Source: Spongilla lacustris (Eukaryota > Porifera > Demospongiae > Spongillida > Spongillidae). From it: 64,000 nucleotides of DNA. Location: contig OX442416.1 of the NCBI GenBank assembly GCA_949361645.1, positions 15,886,674-15,950,673 of the forward strand. Reading direction: 5' to 3'. The notes below the pieces were generated by a model that saw only the letters and a list, made by a program, of their open reading frames with translations, ran no database searches and was not told the origin of the DNA. The number at the start of each line of letters is the position of its first letter. Within the stretch, counting starts at the first letter, position 1. The position numbers and the translations under genes were made by a program. Shown one piece after another: positions 58,350 to 64,000 of the stretch.

Positions 58350-58700
58350 CAGCCATCCTATGCATGTTTAGAGTGCGTTTATGATTTTCATATACAATTA
58401 CATACAAAAGAGAAGCTGCAATATATAACATCATTTATAATACACGCAATTTGAGGTGGTGGGCAGTTACATTTCATGGGGTCCAAAGGCTTCATTTAAA
58501 CAGCTTTCTCACAACTGAGTAGCCACTTGTCTAGCCATCTGTGGGAAATACCTATAAATCTAAGGCATTGGCTGACCTTTAAGGTCATTTCAGTCACTCA
58601 ATAGTTAGAACAAATGCTCATGCCATCCTCACCTGTTTATACTACCAACTTGTGCAGCAGGTGGATGAAGTATGTGTGTACGTAATTGATTGTAGTACGT
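58350..58700. repeat. Dispersed cassette repeat R, copy 3
   Basis: Matches 32560-32900 and 53885-54200. It follows the same reverse transcriptase scrap as copy 1, so the scrap and repeat were duplicated together. Confidence 0.75.
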
Positions 58701-59459
<759 letters not shown>

Positions 59460-59859
59460 TTGTGGGTGACCGTTGTGTCTCCTGGGTGTGTTGTTTATGT
59501 GTGCTTGTATGTGCTGAACACTGACCTAATATTTCTGACATGTTGTACAGGTTAAAAGGATGTAAAATCTTGATAACCTTATTTATACTTATCATGGTAG
59601 GTGAACATGTAATGCTTCCGCATATAATAAAGAATTTTCTAAAATGTTTTCCTTGTGTGCTGTGTGCATGTTGCACTGGTTAAAATGATCGATAGCCCCT
59701 ACTTATCATGTAGGTGAACATGTAATGCTTACGCTTATATATGCCAGTAATACTCAATTTAATTTAAAATGTTTTCCTTGTGTGTGTATTAAAAAGATGT
59801 GTATGGCCAACATCAAGTTCAAGAGGTTGATATGCTGCATGGAACTGCCAAGATGGCTG

Positions 59860-60028
59860 CTAACGCATCACTTGATATTCATGTATCACAAAGTGTGTTT
59901 TTCTCCTTGTGGAGTATGACCTCTGGTGGAACTCTTCTAATACACATCATTGTAGTTAGATGCTTATCATTGGCTCGAAACAGAAATCGTGAACATGGAA
60001 ATGGAGTGATGCAACAAACCATTAATTA
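59860..60028 (+). pseudogene. 7TM receptor TM7 and tail fragment
   Basis: QSVFFSLWSMTSGGTLLIHI, IVVRCLSLARNRNREHGNGV then MQQTIN and a stop. It is preceded by the TMEM245 3' flank (AGAGGTTGATATGCTGCATG) with no upstream receptor sequence, and it switches into a reverse transcriptase scrap at about 60026. Confidence 0.85.
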
Positions 60029-60029
60029 G

Positions 60030-60303
60030 CTGAAGCGGGAGCAATGGTTGGTGCTGTCCTTGAAGCAACGGAGAACAGGAGACACCAGGTCAATGATGAA
60101 AAGTGCTTAGCTCTAGGGTGGGTATCAACCCCTCTAGCAGTTGACTCGTATGGGGAGCATCGAACGTTCTGGCTCAGGTCATAGCTAGGCTGGCAATTCA
60201 CTAATCACTGCTAATGACACAGGCATATCTTTTGAACTTTTTTCAAACATGGGCATTTGCTTTATAAGAGTGAATGCCAGAGCCATTCTCCATAGAGTGT
60301 AGA
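60030..60303 (+). pseudogene. Reverse transcriptase family A 3' end
   Basis: AEAGAMVGAVLEATENRRHQ, VNDEKCLALGWVSTPLAVDS, YGEHRTF, and after a break RVNARAILHRV-stop. These match the C-terminal block of family A. Joined directly to the receptor tail. Confidence 0.75.
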
Positions 60304-60793
60304 ACTGAACTTGTGTAATAATTGATTTTGTGTATTGTAAATTTATATGTACAATGTAACTTAATCAGTTTTGTGTTCTTTACCATTAATATGAAAGTTG
60401 ATTGGTGTTTTACTATTAAAACAACTGATAAATATATTCATTAATCACATGAATAGTACTCATTATTAAACAAAAATAAATAATTGTTACTAAAGACATG
60501 ATAAAATATCACTTTGCTGACACTGTGCAGGGAGTGCTGCTCCATCATCAAACCCTAGACCACATCGCCATTTTACTCTAGAGCCATGCAAACACAGGCT
60601 AGCAGATCTCAAGACTGCAAAAGATAGCTTTGTTCTGAAAAAATTATTTCTCACATTTCGTTGCAAGGCTAGCAGCTATACGAATCATAAAATTGTTTCC
60701 CTCCCTGTGCAGGAGTCTATCCACATAAACAGCAAAGGGTGTAAATTGACCATGTCGATCTCAACAGCTATTTGATAAATCCTTTTCTTTAGT
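60304..60793. other. No gene recognised
   Basis: AT-rich, no coding signal. Confidence 0.4.
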
Positions 60794-61170
60794 TTGCTGT
60801 ACTTTCAAGGACTGCCTCTGGAGTACAGTCAGTATCAATTATGCGAATGTCAAACAACGCCTCTGTCTGTGGTGAACACACTCCTCAGACTCCCAGGTCA
60901 AGCCTTAAACCCACATCATTTGATGATGGATCTGCCTCTCTTACAAAAATTATTGGTTCCTTTGTCACAGATAGCCACACTTCTGATGAAATGTCTACCA
61001 ACCAGTCCCTCACTTCATTATGCCTCTGTATATGTGGGCTCCACAGCCATCACAGCATGCAGGCAGGTCAGCAGGTGCCTTAAATTCACAAGTCAAAATG
61101 GTACCTTTCAAGTGGAGTAGATAATGTACCACTTGTTGCTATCTTGAAGGCTCTTTGTCGTTCTTCATCA
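60794..61170 (-). pseudogene. Reverse transcriptase family B C-terminal scrap
   Basis: On the minus strand LPACCDGCGA, then after a deletion RHNEVRDWLVDISSEVWL, KEPIIFVREADPSSNDVGLR, LDLGV-stop-GVCSPQTEALFDIRIID and TDC. This is the zinc-knuckle and EALFDIR region after the RT domain in a known class of invertebrate reverse transcriptases. A more decayed copy with shared flanks is at 33816-34190. Confidence 0.75.
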
Positions 61171-62571
61171 TTTGAGATATTACCTTCAGTTGGAATAGTG
61201 GGACATGCACAACAGATAAGGCTTCAGTGAAAACTGTTAGTTGGAAACCCCCCCCCCCCCCCCCCCCCCCCCTTCCCCGGTTCTAACAGGTTATTTAAAA
61301 AATAAACGGTGGGTTAAGGTGATTGTTTAAAATGAAAACTGTTATCTTAACTATTACCATGAGAGCCTCAATAGATGTACATGTATGATTATTAATAACA
61401 ATTAATGTGCAATGCAATGCGGATCTATTCGGTTAGCCTTTTTACCTTGCTAATGTGGAAGCGCCTTTACGAAACTTTCTCTTTTGTTTGGAATTTCCTA
61501 TTAGTGAATGTTAATATTATTCATTACGGGTATGAAAGGGGGGGGGGGGGGGGGGGGGTGGTCTGCAACTTGCAACCCCCCCCCCCCCTCCCCCCCCCGC
61601 CCCCAACCACCCCCCTGGATCCGCCACTGACTTATTAGGGCGGAAAAAAGATATGAAGGTCACGATCAGGCTCCATTTGGAGAGTACAATATGCGCATAG
61701 CGAAGTGTAGAATCACGCTACGTGTTTGGGCATGCGTTTAAGATAACATAAAAACCAAACTAGCTTTACTAGTTAGAATCAGTTTCAAGATATTTCAAGA
61801 TATACATTACTGCTACACGTTTTGCATTTTTGATCGGTGAACTTTTAATGAGATGGCGGCTAGCCATGTTTTACTTAAACCGTAAATAATGTCACTGTGT
61901 TCTATTTATAAGCCTTTTGTCCCTTGGAGCCTGTAACGCGGAAATGACGTGAGCCATACATTTAGCCGTTTCCAATCGAATCCTAATGTGTTATAATAAT
62001 ATTATATATCTATGGTGCAACCAGACTACGCTGAAACGATGATCATTATGAAAGGATCATCGCTTAGTGTCAGCCCCACCGACCCCAGTTTTTGCTTGTA
62101 ATGCTCCTTTTCTATTGAAATCAAGGCCGTAGATAAGGGGAAGCTTGGGGGGGTCGTGCCCCCCCCCCCCCCCCCCCCCTCCAAACTTTTTGCAATCACA
62201 TGCGTGACAATCGCAATGTCAATATTGATATCTTCAAAGGAGGACTCAGAAGTCCCTACAAACTTCGGGTAATAAAGCTCAGGTAATACTTCACTCAAGT
62301 GCTAGTAGCAAGCCTGCAAACCGCAATTCCAGTCGCCGGGAGAGTGGTGTATGATAACGCGCACACGCATGGTTCAAATCAAATTGTGCTTACATCAGTT
62401 ACATGTAGGCTTATAAGTATAAAAGTTATCTACGGCCCTGTCAGAAATCTGTACATCCATCACGATTTTCAATTCTCAATGAATAATGTTTTGCCCTTCT
62501 AAACAATTTCTCATGTGACGCGTGGGTTCTCAAGACCTAGCTGGGTCGTCGCCGCCTTTTACTTCTATACG
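61171..62571. other. Upstream region of receptor copy 7; several G/C homopolymers
   Basis: C run near 61241-61272; G then C runs at 61539-61612; C run at 62157-62180 inside a sequence with GGGGGGTCGTGCCCCCC. 62525-62571 (TCGTCGCCGCCTTTTACTTC) is the shared receptor upstream element. No gene recognised. Confidence 0.5.
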
Positions 62572-63543
62572 ATGAATAGTTCTGATGCAAACGTTTCCTC
62601 CGTTGTTAACGTACTTGTTATCACCATACCCAACAGCGTTTCTGTGCTCGTGTGCCTACTGGCAGCCATCTTGGTGCTCATTTTAAAGCTCTACAAAAAG
62701 GTCGTCTATCGACTGGCTCTCTACCAGGTGTTGGCTTCGTTGGCCTTGGCAACGAATGTGATATTGCAAGCACTTTTATTACACTACAGTTCTAGCTATG
62801 GTCGAGAATGTATCGCTATTGGATGGTTTTTGTTGTACGCAGAATGGATGAAGCTACTCTTCACGATGTGGGTAACCTTTCACCTCTTCTGTTTTGCGGT
62901 ACTCTACAAGAACCTGAAGAAGCTAGAAGTGTTGTACGTTGTGACGTCACTACTCGTACCAGCGGTGATAGCCTGCATACCTCTGATAACCAACTCTTAT
63001 GAACGTAGCCCAGATGGTACGTATTGTTTTATGTATGCCGAAGATGACATTGCGTTCATCGAAAGATTTGCCCTCTGGGATGGTCCAGCAGTGATTATTC
63101 TTTTAGCAGCCTCCACAGCCATGGTTGTCATGCTGATAAAGCTGATTGGTAGCGTATGCTTGAGATCAAAGTACGTGCCAATTACCGATGGAGACCAGTA
63201 CTGGAAGGCTCTTAAGCAGCTCCTTCCATTGGCTGCTTTTCCTATATTGTTTCTCATCTTTGAAATCCCTGTATTCATATTTCATGTATATGCAACAACA
63301 AGCTCCACACCTAACATGGCGCTGGAAATATCAAGGAGTGTGTTTTTTTCCTTGTGGAGTATGACCTCTGGAGGAACTCTTTTGGTACACATCATTGTAG
63401 TCAGATGTTGGACATTCGCTCGAAACAGAAAACGTGAACATGGAAATGGAGTAATGCAACAAACCAATAATCCAACTGCCATAGGATCGTCTAGATCTGT
63501 GCAGAGTGCTACTCGATTCTCTCTTCCAACACCTAGCATTTGA
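62572..63543 (+). CDS. 7TM receptor-like protein, copy 7 (323 aa, intact)
   Basis: Full-length member. The start was set at the conserved ATG (MNSSDANVSSVVNVLVITIP) and not at an in-frame ATG 57 bp upstream, because the upstream part is the shared 5' flank. All seven TM spans and both cysteines are present (GRECIAIGW; TYCFMYAEDD). The tail lacks about five residues relative to copy 4 (QTNNPTAIGSSRSVQSATRF). TM5 has LIKLIGSVCLR where others have VIKLTGRVCLR, so the first residues of the third cytoplasmic loop differ. Upstream type as in copies 1, 3 and 6. Confidence 0.85.
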   Translation: MNSSDANVSSVVNVLVITIPNSVSVLVCLLAAILVLILKLYKKVVYRLALYQVLASLALATNVILQALLLHYSSSYGRECIAIGWFLLYAEWMKLLFTMWVTFHLFCFAVLYKNLKKLEVLYVVTSLLVPAVIACIPLITNSYERSPDGTYCFMYAEDDIAFIERFALWDGPAVIILLAASTAMVVMLIKLIGSVCLRSKYVPITDGDQYWKALKQLLPLAAFPILFLIFEIPVFIFHVYATTSSTPNMALEISRSVFFSLWSMTSGGTLLVHIIVVRCWTFARNRKREHGNGVMQQTNNPTAIGSSRSVQSATRFSLPTPSI

Positions 63544-64000
63544 TGTGCTCCTAGAACTTCAATACAAATTTAATGCATGGCTGGCGGAAAACAGCCTACA
63601 TGTATATCAGGTCATTGGGGTCCGAACGAAGTTCAAAGTATGGTAGGGCGCAAAGGGTGGTCTGAATAATTTAGCACGCGTATTACCACGTGCGATAGTA
63701 TTGTCCAGTGTACGTGTGCGCAGGATGAAGACGTGAATGATATGGGATACACTATTTATCAGGCATACAATCAAGTAGTTAGTTATACCGTCCAGCCAAG
63801 GGGGTGTATGATTCCTTTGTTCCTTGCCGGCAAGCCGCTGCATGGTCATTTTTAAAAGCATTGTCATGCAAGAACGTCCGAAAAATATGCAACATCCTTC
63901 CAAGATTTAGGATACAAGATGCCATGCATGCGTATTTTTTCGTGATAAAAAATGTAGTGCGTCGTTTAGACTGCGACGCAGGGTTCTACTAATCGTGGGA
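63544..64000. other. No gene recognised
   Basis: Receptor 3' flank then unique sequence to the end of the window. Confidence 0.4.

Noticed and set aside
62515..62571. Upstream in-frame ATG that would extend receptor copy 7 by 19 residues.
   Set aside because: The extension is the conserved noncoding upstream element of the other copies, and MNSSDAN is the start in all of them.

Overview
The window looks like nuclear DNA of an early-branching invertebrate, most likely a sponge. The grounds are single-exon 7TM genes without close vertebrate look-alikes, intron-containing metazoan gene pieces (TMEM245, transketolase), a rolling-stone family gene, many (CA)n tracts, and decayed retroelements of the BEL/Pao, Ty3, tyrosine-recombinase and non-LTR types. 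The taxonomic call is inference; no rRNA, tRNA or mitochondrial marker was seen.

Layout. 0-4.6 kb: a 29-bp minisatellite and gene-poor DNA. 4.67-11.53 kb: a candidate CACTA-type DNA transposon bounded by CACTGTGCTA termini and a matching 3-bp ACT flank. It carries four transketolase exons, two of them inverted relative to the other two, and a 2.3-kb array of 24-bp repeats. 11.5-63.6 kb: a tandem array in which two unrelated host segments recur on the plus strand: a single-exon 7TM receptor-like gene (four full-length open copies, one with a truncated tail, four fragments) and the last three exons of a TMEM245-like gene (two complete three-exon sets, two partial sets, three lone last exons, one tail scrap). 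Two copies of the whole cassette, near 17.2-20.1 kb and 42.6-45.5 kb, are collinear.

The cassettes are riddled with mobile-element relics: a BEL/Pao gag-protease fragment inside one receptor copy, at least eight scraps of one reverse transcriptase family, scraps of two others, a Ty3 RNase H, a tyrosine recombinase, a TIR-bounded element with a decayed gypsy-like integrase (Ginger-like), a piggyBac-like MITE with TTAA ends, and palindromic MITEs with 9-bp target duplications, two of them nested. The only conventional single-copy gene is a rolling-stone family membrane protein on the minus strand at 26.0-26.9 kb.

The receptor copies appear to be recently expanded paralogues. The TMEM245 pieces are probably passengers of segmental duplication, because no 5' exons of that gene are visible. 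Several junctions (receptor tail to TMEM245 last exon through a CA repeat; reverse transcriptase to TMEM245 exon; receptor 3' half to TMEM245 intron repeat) show the region has been repeatedly broken and rejoined.
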